Shown here: piece by piece, positions 35,454 through 44,389 of the stretch
Position numbering within the stretch: position 1 is the stretch's first letter
Layout: every line of letters begins with the position of its first letter
Origin: Acidiphilium sp. 37-60-79
Lineage (GTDB): Bacteria > Pseudomonadota > Alphaproteobacteria > Acetobacterales > Acetobacteraceae
NCBI GenBank assembly: GCA_002279355.1
Contig: NCBV01000011.1
Coordinates: forward strand, 1 to 51,639
Direction of reading: 5' to 3'
DNA: 51,639 nt
Made by a program: the position numbers and the translations under genes
Notes under the pieces: generated by a model
Database searches by the model: none
What the model saw: only the letters and a program-made list of their open reading frames with translations
What the model was told of the DNA's origin: nothing

Positions 35454-36593
35454 TTACGCAGCCGCTTGCGGCTGAAAATTCGGGTGAACAACCGCGCCGC
35501 CACGGGTTAGCAGCACGCCTTTGACAATGTCATCATCGGCCGGCAGCTTGGGCGCGCCAGCCTCTTTGTCCCAAAAACTGGTGACGAACGTCATCAGGTT
35601 GCGCGCATAAAGCCCGCTCGCCGCCACGCCAATGCGGGCCGGCCAGTTGCGATAGCCAAGCACCGTCACGCCATTCGGCGTCACAATCCGCTCGCCCGGC
35701 ACCGTGGCCGCACAATTGCCCCCGGCATCCGCGGCGATATCCACCACCACACTGCCCATGCGCATCGCCGCCACCGCCTCGGCGGTAATGATCACCGGCG
35801 CCTTGCGGCCCATGACCAAGGCGGTGCAAATCACAATGTCATTCTTGGCCACCGTCTCGGCAATCAATGCCGCCTGCTTGGCGCGGAATTCCGCACTCAT
35901 CTCGCGCGCATAGGCCCCGGTTTGCTTCGAACTTTCCTCATCCTCAACGCCGATGAAGCTCGCCCCGAGCGATTTGATTTCTTCCTTCGCCGCCGGGCGC
36001 ACATCGGTTGCTGAAACAATCGCGCCCAAGCGCCGTGCGGTCGCAATCGCCTGCAACCCCGCAACGCCCGCGCCCACCACGAACACCCGCGCCGGCGGCA
36101 CCGTGCCCGCCGCCGTCATCATCATCGAAAATCCACGCGGAAACGCTTCAGCGCCTTCAATCACCGCCCGATACCCGGCCAAATTCGCTTGGCTCGACAG
36201 CACATCCATCGATTGCGCCCGGGTGATGCGCGGCAGCAATTCCATCGCACAGGCATCAATCCCGGCGCTCGCAAATTGTTGCACCAGCGCCTCATTGCCC
36301 ATCGCCCCTAACGTGCCGATCAACAATGCACCACGCGGCACCATCGCGAGTTCCGCAGGCGCAGGAGGCTGCACGCACAACACAATGCCCGCGCCCGCCA
36401 AGCAGGAAGCCGCATCGCCCGCGATTTCAGCACCCGCCTCGCGATATTGCGCATCACTGATCGAGGCCATCGCCCCGGCTCCCGCCTCAACGGCAATGCT
36501 CAGCCCCAAGGCGATCAATTTTTTCACCGTCTCCGGCGTCGCCGCCACGCGGGTCTCTCCCGACGCGCGCTCCTTCAACACGGCCAGACGCAT
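35454..36593 (-). CDS. pntAA: NAD(P) transhydrogenase subunit alpha, NAD-binding part
   Basis: A 379-residue soluble domain I subunit that binds NAD(H) and docks on the membrane parts. It resembles alanine dehydrogenase: LAVLKERASGETRVAATPET at the N-terminus, RITRAQSMDVLSSQANLAGY, the Rossmann motif FVVGAGVAGLQAIATARRLG, and VVVDIAADAGGNCAAT. ATG 36593 is preferred; a TTG two codons upstream is also in frame. A 246-bp gap separates it from the divergent clpP and should hold both promoters, but no clear consensus was recognised. Confidence 0.95.
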   Translation of the reverse strand: MRLAVLKERASGETRVAATPETVKKLIALGLSIAVEAGAGAMASISDAQYREAGAEIAGDAASCLAGAGIVLCVQPPAPAELAMVPRGALLIGTLGAMGNEALVQQFASAGIDACAMELLPRITRAQSMDVLSSQANLAGYRAVIEGAEAFPRGFSMMMTAAGTVPPARVFVVGAGVAGLQAIATARRLGAIVSATDVRPAAKEEIKSLGASFIGVEDEESSKQTGAYAREMSAEFRAKQAALIAETVAKNDIVICTALVMGRKAPVIITAEAVAAMRMGSVVVDIAADAGGNCAATVPGERIVTPNGVTVLGYRNWPARIGVAASGLYARNLMTFVTSFWDKEAGAPKLPADDDIVKGVLLTRGGAVVHPNFQPQAAA

Positions 36594-36839
36594 AACCAAC
36601 TCTCCCCTAATTCCTGTTCACTGGCGATCACATAGATGGCATGAGACCGCCGAGGCGCAATATCACAAATACTCTCCCTCATACTAGCGCAACAACCCAC
36701 CCAGGCCAAACGCCCCTCAACCCAGCCCTGCAGCCAAGCCCTGCCGTCCAGCACGGGGTGACATGTCAGCACCGCACCCCATCTCGACATTGGCGGGCGC
36801 ATCCGCCACATTACCGCGATAGGATCGAGGAGTTTCACC

Positions 36840-37496
36840 ATGTCAGACATCACCCGCAACCGCATCGTCGCCGACGATGATGACGATGCGCCCGAACCCA
36901 CCCCCGAGCAAGTGGAGAAGCTTGCGGATGCTGCCGAAAAAGCCCTCTCCGGCGGCATCGAGTCCCGCTTGTTCAAACAGCGTAAAGTGCTGATTTTCGG
37001 CGAAATCAACGATAAAATCGCCCGAGTCGTCACCGCCCAGCTGCTGGCGCTCGCCGGTGCAGATGACGCGCCGATCGATGTGTTCGTCAATTCGCCGGGC
37101 GGCCATGTCGAAAGCGGCGACACCATCCATGACGTGATCCGCTTCGTCAGCGCCACCGCCCCGGTGCGCATGATCGGCACGGGCTGGGTCGCGAGTGCGG
37201 GCGCGCTGATCTTTTTGGCCGGTGCGAAAAATCACCGCTACTGCCTGCCGAATACCCGTTTCCTGCTGCATCAACCGATGGGCGGGGTGCGCGGTCCGGC
37301 CACCGATATTGATATCGAGGCCAAGGAGATCATCAAAATGCGCGAGCGGATTAACCGCATCATCGCGCGCGAAACCGGCCAAGAGCTCGCCCGAGTCGAG
37401 CGGGACACGGACCGCAATTATTGGATGGGCGCCGAAGAAGCCATCGCCTATGGCATGGTCGCCAAAATCGTCCATAGCGCCTCGGAAATCGGCTAA
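36840..37496 (+). CDS. clpP: ClpP-family serine peptidase
   Basis: A 218-residue peptidase that forms the barrel-shaped proteolytic chamber fed by a Clp ATPase. The triad is intact: Ser119 in GWVASAGALIFLAGAK, His144 in FLLHQPMGGV and Asp189 in ERDTDRNYW. The N-terminal ~45 residues are unusual: an acidic run of five Asp (12-16) and a helical Glu/Ala-rich stretch replace the short propeptide and axial-loop region of typical ClpP. No clpX, tig or lon is adjacent, so this is probably a second ClpP rather than the clpX-linked copy; that is inference. Confidence 0.88.
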   Translation: MSDITRNRIVADDDDDAPEPTPEQVEKLADAAEKALSGGIESRLFKQRKVLIFGEINDKIARVVTAQLLALAGADDAPIDVFVNSPGGHVESGDTIHDVIRFVSATAPVRMIGTGWVASAGALIFLAGAKNHRYCLPNTRFLLHQPMGGVRGPATDIDIEAKEIIKMRERINRIIARETGQELARVERDTDRNYWMGAEEAIAYGMVAKIVHSASEIG

Positions 37497-37510
37497 TCGG
37501 CTAATCGCCT

Positions 37511-37557
37511 GCCCCTGAAGCGCCTCGCCATTGCCCGAGCGGGCGCGTTTCAGGGGC
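37511..37557. terminator. Hairpin between convergent clpP and lysR-type gene
   Basis: GCCCCTGAA (37511-37519) pairs with TTCAGGGGC (37549-37557); further pairing and an inner GCCC/GGGC stem (37533-37544) extend it. The right arm includes the stop codon of the LysR-type gene (37552-37550). No T-run follows on either strand, so it would be a non-canonical bidirectional terminator or a 3'-end stabilizer. Confidence 0.4.
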
Positions 37558-38449
37558 TCGCGCCGTCCTGCATTTCCGCCAATAAAGCGGCCACCGCGCG
37601 CGAGCGAAACCGCTCGGCGTGCTGAACCGCAAAATACCATCGCTCCGGCAGCGCCACCCGCACTTGCGCAAGCCGCCCCGCAGCAATCGCATTGGCGCAG
37701 ACCAGCTCGGACAATATCGTCGCCCCTGCCCCACCCAGCACCGCCGTCAGCACCGACCCATTGGCCGGCAGCTCGATCACAATATCCAGCGCCTCATACG
37801 CCACACCAAGTGCTGTCATCGCCTCGATAAACATCGCCCGCGTGCCCGAACCATCCTCGCGCAGCACCCAGCTTCCCGCCGCCAGCTCCGCCGGTCCCAC
37901 ATCATCGCGCCCCGCCCAGGGATGATCCGCCGCGACCACCATCACCAGCCGGTCCTTGGCCACCGGCTCGGCAATAATCGGCCCTTGCTGCACCGATCCT
38001 GCCGGCCCTTCAACAAAGCCGAGCTCGACCCGGCCCTCGATAATCGCCTGCGCCACATCAGCCGAATTGCCAATCGAGACCGCCAGCCGCACGCCCGGAT
38101 AATGCCGCCGAAACGCCACCAGCCGCAGCGGCAGCACATGGTTGGCAATGGTCTGGCTCGCCATGATCGAGAGCCGCCCGCGCACCAGCCCGGCAAGTTC
38201 GCGCATCGCCACCCCCGCCGCGTCAGCACGCCCTAAAATCGCCCGCGCCTCTTCCAAAAACAACGCGCCCGCCTCGGTCAACGCGATTCCCCGCCCGACC
38301 CGATGAAACAGCCGCAGCCCGAATTCGCGCTCTAACGCCGCAATCGCCGCCGACGCCACCGATTGCGTCAACCCCAACGAATCGGCCGCACGGGTCATAT
38401 GCTCACGCTCGGCAACCGCCACAAAAATCCGCAGCTGCTCGAAGGTCAT
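37550..38449 (-). CDS. LysR-family transcriptional regulator
   Basis: A 299-residue regulator. The N-terminal winged helix-turn-helix (residues 1-60: TFEQLRIFVAVAEREHMTRA, then SVASAAIAALEREFGLRLFHR) is standard for LysR, and the remainder is a periplasmic-binding-like effector domain with GRLSIMASQTIANHVLPLRL and ELGFVEGPAGSVQQGP. The sequence recalls the CysB/CbbR-like group, but target and ligand are unknown. It lies 6 bp downstream of the M32 carboxypeptidase gene on the same strand, so it may be the tail of the cytochrome oxidase transcript. Confidence 0.9.
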   Translation of the reverse strand: MTFEQLRIFVAVAEREHMTRAADSLGLTQSVASAAIAALEREFGLRLFHRVGRGIALTEAGALFLEEARAILGRADAAGVAMRELAGLVRGRLSIMASQTIANHVLPLRLVAFRRHYPGVRLAVSIGNSADVAQAIIEGRVELGFVEGPAGSVQQGPIIAEPVAKDRLVMVVAADHPWAGRDDVGPAELAAGSWVLREDGSGTRAMFIEAMTALGVAYEALDIVIELPANGSVLTAVLGGAGATILSELVCANAIAAGRLAQVRVALPERWYFAVQHAERFRSRAVAALLAEMQDGASP

Positions 38450-38455
38450 CGGGCG

Positions 38456-39961
38456 CTAGCTCAAATAACGCGCCGTCAAATGCGTCTCGAAATCAGCCGG
38501 ATCGAGTGGCTTGCCGGTGGCACGCTGCAATAATTCATTAAAGCCAAACATCGAGCCCTGGCCATGCACGTGCGTTCGTAACCAGCCCAGCAAAGGTGAA
38601 AAATCGCCCTGCGCCAACGCCGCATCCAGCCCCGGCTCCGCCCGCCGCGCTGCCGCCATCAATTGCGCCGCCGCCATCGCCCCCAGCGTGTAAGACGGGA
38701 AATAGCCAAACAATTCGGCATACCAATGAATATCCTGCAAACAGCCTTGCGCATCATTTGGCGGCACAATGCCGAGCAAATCGCGCATCCCCTCATTCCA
38801 GGCGCCGGGCAAATCCGCAACCGCCAAATCCCCAGCGATCAACGCCGATTCCAGCCGGAAGCGCAAAATCACATGCGCCGGATAGGTCATTTCATCGGCC
38901 TCAACCCGGATGAAGCTCCGCTCCACCCGCCGCAGCCGCGCCGAGAGGCGATCGGGCGTGAAATCGCGCACATCCTGGCCAAACCCCGCCGCCAAAACGG
39001 GGCCGAGATAGCCCAAAAACGCATCCGAGCGTACCGCCTGCATCTCAATAATCAGCGATTGGCTTTCATGCACCGCCATCCCCGCCGCATACCCCACCTT
39101 CTGGCGCGCCTGCGCCCGCGGCAAGCCCGCCTCATACAGCGCATGGCCGGTTTCATGCAGCACGCCCATCAGCGCCGAACAAAAATCCGCCTCGTCATAG
39201 CGCGTGGTGATCCGAATATCGGTCGGCGTGCCGCCGCAAAACGGATGCATCGAGCGATCAAGCCGCGCCCCGGTAAAATCAAGCCCAGCCTGAGCGGCCA
39301 ATTTACGACACAGCGCCTCCTGCGCCGCCACCGCGAATGGCGCCATTCCGGGCCCACGCTGCTCGCGCCGTGCCTGCACCGCCTCGGCCTGCGGCAAAGC
39401 CTGCTGCAAAAACCGCTCATAGCGCGCAAAAATCTGGCTGATCTCCGCCGCCCGAATCCCCGGCTGATAGCTATCGATCAACGCATCATAGGGCGACAAG
39501 CCGGTCGCCGCACTCAATGCCTGCGCCTTCTCGCGGCTCAGCGCCAATAAATCTCCCAACGGCCCGGCGACCATCGAAAAATCTGCAGCCGCCCGCGCCG
39601 CGCGCCAAACTTTCTCGCAAGACGATGATTGCCGCGCCAACGCCTCCACCAAATCCCCCGGCAGCGCCACCGCCTGACGATGCGCCCGGCGCATCAGCGC
39701 CAAATTGCGCGCGGCTACCGCATCACCCGCCGGCGCCTCCGCCGCCGCCAGATCATCCGCCACCACCGGCTCGATCAACATGCCATGCGCAACACCGGAC
39801 AGCATCGCCAACTGATCCGCCCGCGCCGCTGCCCCGCCATCCGGCATCACCGCCGCCTCATCCCAACCCAGCATCGACAATGCCTCTTCCACCACCGCCA
39901 TCCGCGCAAAGCGTGCGGTCAAGCGCTGATAGGCACCGGCGGAATTGGACATCTCGTTCAT
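38456..39961 (-). CDS. M32-family metallocarboxypeptidase
   Basis: A 501-residue cytosolic carboxypeptidase of the Taq/Pfu type that removes C-terminal residues with broad specificity. The HEXXH zinc motif is HETGH at residues 269-273, preceded by the family signature HPFCGGTPTDIRITTRY at 239-255; the downstream HESQSLIIEMQ supplies the third ligand and IRVEADEMTYPAHVILRF is also conserved. The start codon overlaps the SURF1 stop (ATGA), so a general peptidase is translationally tied to an oxidase assembly factor. Confidence 0.94.
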   Translation of the reverse strand: MNEMSNSAGAYQRLTARFARMAVVEEALSMLGWDEAAVMPDGGAAARADQLAMLSGVAHGMLIEPVVADDLAAAEAPAGDAVAARNLALMRRAHRQAVALPGDLVEALARQSSSCEKVWRAARAAADFSMVAGPLGDLLALSREKAQALSAATGLSPYDALIDSYQPGIRAAEISQIFARYERFLQQALPQAEAVQARREQRGPGMAPFAVAAQEALCRKLAAQAGLDFTGARLDRSMHPFCGGTPTDIRITTRYDEADFCSALMGVLHETGHALYEAGLPRAQARQKVGYAAGMAVHESQSLIIEMQAVRSDAFLGYLGPVLAAGFGQDVRDFTPDRLSARLRRVERSFIRVEADEMTYPAHVILRFRLESALIAGDLAVADLPGAWNEGMRDLLGIVPPNDAQGCLQDIHWYAELFGYFPSYTLGAMAAAQLMAAARRAEPGLDAALAQGDFSPLLGWLRTHVHGQGSMFGFNELLQRATGKPLDPADFETHLTARYLS

Positions 39962-40674
39962 GGTTTTTCCCTCAAAATTTTTCGCGCGTAGAAAAAGAAC
40001 TCGAAAGGCACCACCAACGCAAGACCAAACCAGGTCAGATAATATTGTTTCGAATTATTCGGCGGATGCGGCAGCGAGGCGGCCGGAATCGGCCCACCGG
40101 CCAGCGGTTTCGGCCCCAACGCAATCAAAGTGAATTTCGCGACTCGGTGCAGCCCCAACGCATGGCCGATGGTGCGCGCATCCAAGGTGTAAAAAATCTT
40201 ATCGGCTAAATCATCCTTGGCGCGAAACATCCCCAGCAATTCCTGGGCCTGCACATAACCCGACACCATCGTCGGCCCGCTGGGTAACGGCACATCATGC
40301 GGCGTGCGACCAGCGACCCAGCCCAGATCGACCATCACGATCGACCCGTCATCGCGCTGGAACGGCATCACCAGCTGCGCGCCCTGCACCGCCCCTTGCG
40401 GAAAATTCCTGATCTGATCGCCATACAAAGCCGGATGACCGAAAATCCAATGCCCGGTCACCGCAACTTTTTGATAGGGCGACGGATGCGCCCCCATCGG
40501 CACCGGCGGGCGCAGCTGAGCCCGCGTAATCTGCGACAAGATAATCGCCTTATGATGATAGCGATGCACCTGCCAAATGCCGAGCGCGATAAACCCGGCA
40601 AAGGCGATCACGCTGATCACCCCCATGCCGATCAGCCGGCGCCATCGCGCCGGCGGCGCGATGGCGCCACTCAT
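39958..40674 (-). CDS. surf1: SURF1-family cytochrome oxidase assembly protein
   Basis: A 238-residue inner-membrane protein that helps insert heme a into cytochrome oxidase subunit I. It has the expected two helices, near residues 14-32 and 210-230, around a periplasmic domain. Family marks are LGIWQVHRYHHK, VAVTGHWI, MVDLGWVAGRTP (usual VNRGWVP region), and YYLTWFGLALVVPFEFFFYARK. It lies 3 bp downstream of ctaE and overlaps the carboxypeptidase gene by 4 bp. Confidence 0.92.
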   Translation of the reverse strand: MSGAIAPPARWRRLIGMGVISVIAFAGFIALGIWQVHRYHHKAIILSQITRAQLRPPVPMGAHPSPYQKVAVTGHWIFGHPALYGDQIRNFPQGAVQGAQLVMPFQRDDGSIVMVDLGWVAGRTPHDVPLPSGPTMVSGYVQAQELLGMFRAKDDLADKIFYTLDARTIGHALGLHRVAKFTLIALGPKPLAGGPIPAASLPHPPNNSKQYYLTWFGLALVVPFEFFFYARKILREKP

Positions 40675-40677
40675 CGA

Positions 40678-41529
40678 TTAAGCCGCAGTGATCGCGCTGC
40701 GTCCAAAATAGTAAATGCAAACGAACAAGAACAACCAAACAACGTCAACGAAATGCCAATACCAAGCCGCCGCCTCAAAGCCAAAATGCCGTTTCGGCGA
40801 GAATTGGCCCTTAATCGCGCGCACCAGATTAACAGCCAGGAAGGTGGTGCCAACAATCACGTGAAATCCGTGAAACCCGGTCGCGATAAAGAACACAGAC
40901 GGGAAAATCCCGCCATGATAAAAATTAAACGGCGAATGGGTATATTCGAACGCCTGCCCGCACAGAAACGCCAGCCCCAAAAACACCGTTGCGGCCAGAC
41001 CTTGGATCATCCCGCGCCGATCGCCCTCGATCAAGGCATGATGCGCCCAGGTAATGGTGGTGCCGGACAACAACAAAACCATGGTGTTGAACAAGGGCAC
41101 CGCAAACGGATCGATGGTGGTAACATGCTGCGGCGGCCAGACCGGCGCAAACATATAGCCCATATGCGCGGGGAAGAAGAAAAAGTTGAAATAGGCCCAG
41201 AAGAACGAGACGAAAAACATCACTTCTGAGGAAATGAACAAGGCCATGCCATAGCGCAGGCCAATTTGCGTAATGAGCTTATGAAGGCCAGGCGTGCGCG
41301 CCTCGCGCACCACATCGCGCCACCAGACATACATGGTGGACACCGCACCGAGGAACCCGGCGATTAGGAACCAATAATTATGATAATGCGCGACGAAAAT
41401 AATCCCAGTCGCAATCAAAATCGCCGAGATTGCACCAAAAAGCGGCCAAAAGCTTGGCTCGACCATGTGATACGGGTGCGGAACATGCCCAACCACCTGA
41501 TCTTCCGCTGTATGTATATCGCCGCTCAT
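40678..41529 (-). CDS. ctaE: Cytochrome c oxidase subunit III
   Basis: A 283-residue, seven-helix subunit of aa3-type cytochrome c oxidase. Characteristic segments are HPYHMVEPSFWPLFGAISA at the N-terminus, YVWWRDVVREA, FISSEVMFFVSFFWAYFNF, the FEYTHSPFNF and TGFHGFHVIVGT stretch, and HFGFEAAAWYWHFVDVVWLF at the C-terminus. A GGGGG stretch precedes ATG 41529. In many alphaproteobacteria ctaG lies directly upstream; here only 38 bp separate it from a small membrane-protein gene. Confidence 0.96.
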   Translation of the reverse strand: MSGDIHTAEDQVVGHVPHPYHMVEPSFWPLFGAISAILIATGIIFVAHYHNYWFLIAGFLGAVSTMYVWWRDVVREARTPGLHKLITQIGLRYGMALFISSEVMFFVSFFWAYFNFFFFPAHMGYMFAPVWPPQHVTTIDPFAVPLFNTMVLLLSGTTITWAHHALIEGDRRGMIQGLAATVFLGLAFLCGQAFEYTHSPFNFYHGGIFPSVFFIATGFHGFHVIVGTTFLAVNLVRAIKGQFSPKRHFGFEAAAWYWHFVDVVWLFLFVCIYYFGRSAITAA

Positions 41530-41567
41530 GTCTAACCCCCAGAATTAGCAAAATTCGCCCGAAATTG

Positions 41568-41738
41568 TTACCACATCCGCCCGGTGTAATAGAGTTTCGC
41601 CACCGCAATCGCATAGATCAGCAGGCACAACCCCACCAAAAACGCCAGCAACGCCCAATTACGGCTGCGCCGGCGCCTGCTAAACTCGGCCTGCATTTCC
41701 GGGCTCCAATCCTTGCTGGTTTCCATCTTGCCCTTCAT
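41568..41738 (-). CDS. Small single-helix membrane protein in the oxidase run
   Basis: A 56-residue protein with a basic cytoplasmic N-terminus (SRRRRSRNWA) and one transmembrane helix (LLAFLVGLCLLIYAIAVAKL), followed by a short tail. Position and layout match the small CoxF-like proteins found between ctaB and ctaG/ctaE in alphaproteobacterial oxidase operons, which are thought to be assembly or accessory factors. Start ATG 41738 is one base past the ctaB stop (TGAAATG), so reinitiation is likely; ATG 41726 is possible too. Identity to CoxF is inferred from context, not proven. Confidence 0.65.
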   Translation of the reverse strand: MKGKMETSKDWSPEMQAEFSRRRRSRNWALLAFLVGLCLLIYAIAVAKLYYTGRMW

Positions 41739-41739
41739 T

Positions 41740-42705
41740 TCAGCCGATCCAATGATCAATGACCATCGCGCCCAGCAACGCAAACAGATAGATCAGCGAA
41801 TATTTAAACGCCGCCTTCGCCGGTGCATCGCGGGTCAAGCTCACCCCGCTCGCATCCTGCCGATCACGCACCACCGCCACCGCATACCATAAAAAAGCGA
41901 GGCTCAACCCCAACGAAGCCGCCAAATAAAGCCTACCCGCCAACCCCATATACCAGGGCGCCACCGAAATCGGCAGCAAAAACGCCGTATAGACCAGAAT
42001 TTCCCACCGCGTCCGCCGCGCCCCCTTGGCCACTGGCATCATCGGCACCCCCGCCCGCTCGTAATCCTCGGAGGCAAACAGCGCCAACGACCAGAAATGC
42101 GGCGGCGTCCAAAAGAAAATCAACGCAAACATCAAGAGCGGCAAAGCCGATATCGACCCAGTCGCTGCCGCCCAGCCAATGATTGGTGGAAACGCTCCAG
42201 CAGCGCCGCCAATCACGATATTTTGCGGGGTGCGGCGCTTCAGCCACATCGTATAGATGAACACATAGAACAGGATCGAGAGCGCCAAAATCCCAGCCGC
42301 CAGCAAATTACTGGCAAACCACATCATCACCACGCTCAACAGCGCCAGCCCAATGCCAAAAATCAACGCGCCGTCCGGCGAAATCCGCCCCGCCGGAATT
42401 GGCCGTCGCGCCGTCCTTCGCATGATCGCATCGATATCGCGATCATACCACATATTAATCGCCCCGGACGCGCCCGATCCGGCGGCAATGCTAATAATCA
42501 CCGCGACCGCCAAAACCGGGTTCAACGGCACCGGCGCCACCAGCAAACCGGCCGCCCCCGAAAACACCACGAGCGACATGACCCGCGGCTTGAGCAACGC
42601 CACCCAGTCACGGGCCGTGCCGCCGAGCAGGGCTTGATCGAGCAGCGCCTCACCAGCCGGCGTCCCCACAGGATCAACCGCCGATTGCCTCACCGCATCA
42701 CTCAT
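41740..42705 (-). CDS. ctaB: Protoheme IX farnesyltransferase (heme O synthase)
   Basis: A 321-residue polytopic UbiA-family prenyltransferase that adds a farnesyl group to heme b for heme o/a synthesis. The first Asp-rich motif NMWYDRDID and following MRRTARRPIP are intact, as are RTPQNIVIGGAAGAFPPIIG and the second motif SEDYERAGVPMMPV. About nine helices are visible. ATG 42705 is preferred to an upstream GTG (42717), with a G-rich site nearby. It lies between ctaD and the small membrane protein, making heme beside its target. Confidence 0.95.
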   Translation of the reverse strand: MSDAVRQSAVDPVGTPAGEALLDQALLGGTARDWVALLKPRVMSLVVFSGAAGLLVAPVPLNPVLAVAVIISIAAGSGASGAINMWYDRDIDAIMRRTARRPIPAGRISPDGALIFGIGLALLSVVMMWFASNLLAAGILALSILFYVFIYTMWLKRRTPQNIVIGGAAGAFPPIIGWAAATGSISALPLLMFALIFFWTPPHFWSLALFASEDYERAGVPMMPVAKGARRTRWEILVYTAFLLPISVAPWYMGLAGRLYLAASLGLSLAFLWYAVAVVRDRQDASGVSLTRDAPAKAAFKYSLIYLFALLGAMVIDHWIG

Positions 42706-42739
42706 CAAAACCCCCACTCACCCTCACGATCCATTCAAC

Positions 42740-44350
42740 TCAGCGAATCACCGGCACGTCTTCAAACGTGTGATGCGGCGCGGGAGACGGCACGGTCCAT
42801 TCCAGCGTCGTCGCGCCCTGGCCCCAATAATTATCCGCCAAAACTTCCTTGGAGGTAAAAATTCGGAACAGGATATAGAGAAACACCACCGATGACGCAC
42901 CGGAAATCATCGCCCCGATCGAGGAGACATAATTCCAACCCGCAAAGGCCGTCGGGTAGTCCGGGTAGCGGCGCGGCATGCCGGCCAGACCCAGGAAATG
43001 TTGCGGGAAGAAGGTCAGATTAACGCCGATGAAGAAACTCCAGAAATGCACCTTGGCCCAAAATTCCGGGTAAGGCCGCCCATACATCTTGCCAATCCAG
43101 TAGTAAAACCCTGCAAAAATCGCAAATACCGACCCCATCGACAGCACATAATGGAAATGCGCGATGATGAAGTATGTATTATGCAACTCCGTATCGAGCC
43201 CCGCATTGGCCAACACCACACCGGTCGCCCCGCCCACCACGAACATGAAAATAAACCCAATCGCCCACAACATCGGGGTCTTCAACTCAATCGAGCCGCC
43301 CCACATCGTCGCCAACCAGGAAAACACCTTCACGCCCGTCGGCACCGCGATCACCAAGGTCGCCGCTTCGAAATAAACCTTGGAATCCACCGAAATGCCC
43401 GAGACGAACATATGGTGCGCCCAAACCACGAAACCAACAAAACCAATCGCCACCATCGCATAAACCATGCCCAGATAACCGAAAATCGGCTTCTTCGAGA
43501 ATGTCGACACCACATGGCTGATAATGCCGAACGCTGGCAAAATCATAATGTACACTTCAGGATGGCCAAAGAACCAGAATAAATGCTGGAACAAGACCGG
43601 ATCACCGCCACCACCCGGCTCAAAGAACGACGTGCCGAAATTGCGGTCCATGATCAACATGGTAATCGCCCCAGCCAGCACCGGAATCGCGAGCAGCAGC
43701 AAGAACGCGGTCACCAAAATCGACCACACGAACAGCGGCATTTTATGCATCGTCATGCCCGGTGCCCGCATGTTCAAAATTGTCGCGATGAAGTTTATCG
43801 CGCCCAATAGCGAAGAAATGCCGGCCAAATGCAGCGAAAACAGGGTGAAATCCACAGCCGGCCCTGGCTGATACGTGCTATCGGTCAACGGCGGATACAA
43901 GGTCCAACCGACGCCGGACCCGTGGCCCACTAACAGACCGAGATTGACGAAAATAAAGCCCATGAACAGGAACCAGAAGCTCATATTATTGAGCCGGGGA
44001 AACGCCATATCCGGTGCGCCAATCATCATCGGCACGAACCAATTGCCAAACCCGCCAATCAATGCCGGCATCACGAAAAAGAAGATCATCAACAGACCAT
44101 GCGCGGTCACAATGGCGTTCCATGTCTGACCATTGGTGATGATGGTGTTGTTCGGATGCATCAACTGCGCGCGCATGATCATCGACAGCACGCCCCCTTC
44201 GAGCGCGGCGATGATCGCCCACGTGATATAAAGCGTGCCAATATCTTTGTGATTGGTGCTCATCAGCCAACGACGCACAAAGCTCGGCTTGTGTGCCCCG
44301 TGATCATGGGCGCCATGCGCGTCATGGCCCGGCAAAACAGTCGACGACAT
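42740..44350 (-). CDS. ctaD: Cytochrome c oxidase subunit I
   Basis: The 536-residue catalytic subunit carrying heme a, heme a3 and copper B. All landmarks are visible: the heme a His near MIMRAQL and [20 protein letters not shown], the [14 protein letters not shown] loop with the cross-linked His-Tyr, the AHHMFVSG copper ligands, [10 protein letters not shown] and the HDTYF-region equivalent [24 protein letters not shown] precedes ATG 44350. Its neighbours ctaC and ctaB complete the core. Confidence 0.97.
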   Translation of the reverse strand: MSSTVLPGHDAHGAHDHGAHKPSFVRRWLMSTNHKDIGTLYITWAIIAALEGGVLSMIMRAQLMHPNNTIITNGQTWNAIVTAHGLLMIFFFVMPALIGGFGNWFVPMMIGAPDMAFPRLNNMSFWFLFMGFIFVNLGLLVGHGSGVGWTLYPPLTDSTYQPGPAVDFTLFSLHLAGISSLLGAINFIATILNMRAPGMTMHKMPLFVWSILVTAFLLLLAIPVLAGAITMLIMDRNFGTSFFEPGGGGDPVLFQHLFWFFGHPEVYIMILPAFGIISHVVSTFSKKPIFGYLGMVYAMVAIGFVGFVVWAHHMFVSGISVDSKVYFEAATLVIAVPTGVKVFSWLATMWGGSIELKTPMLWAIGFIFMFVVGGATGVVLANAGLDTELHNTYFIIAHFHYVLSMGSVFAIFAGFYYWIGKMYGRPYPEFWAKVHFWSFFIGVNLTFFPQHFLGLAGMPRRYPDYPTAFAGWNYVSSIGAMISGASSVVFLYILFRIFTSKEVLADNYWGQGATTLEWTVPSPAPHHTFEDVPVIR

Positions 44351-44389
44351 CGCTTACTCTCCTAAAAAATCTTAAAGCGGATCTGCGGA

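Noticed and set aside
38663-39550. A 295-codon plus-strand frame antisense to the M32 carboxypeptidase
   Set aside because: The opposite strand holds the complete HETGH metallopeptidase; this frame is Arg/His-rich shadow coding.
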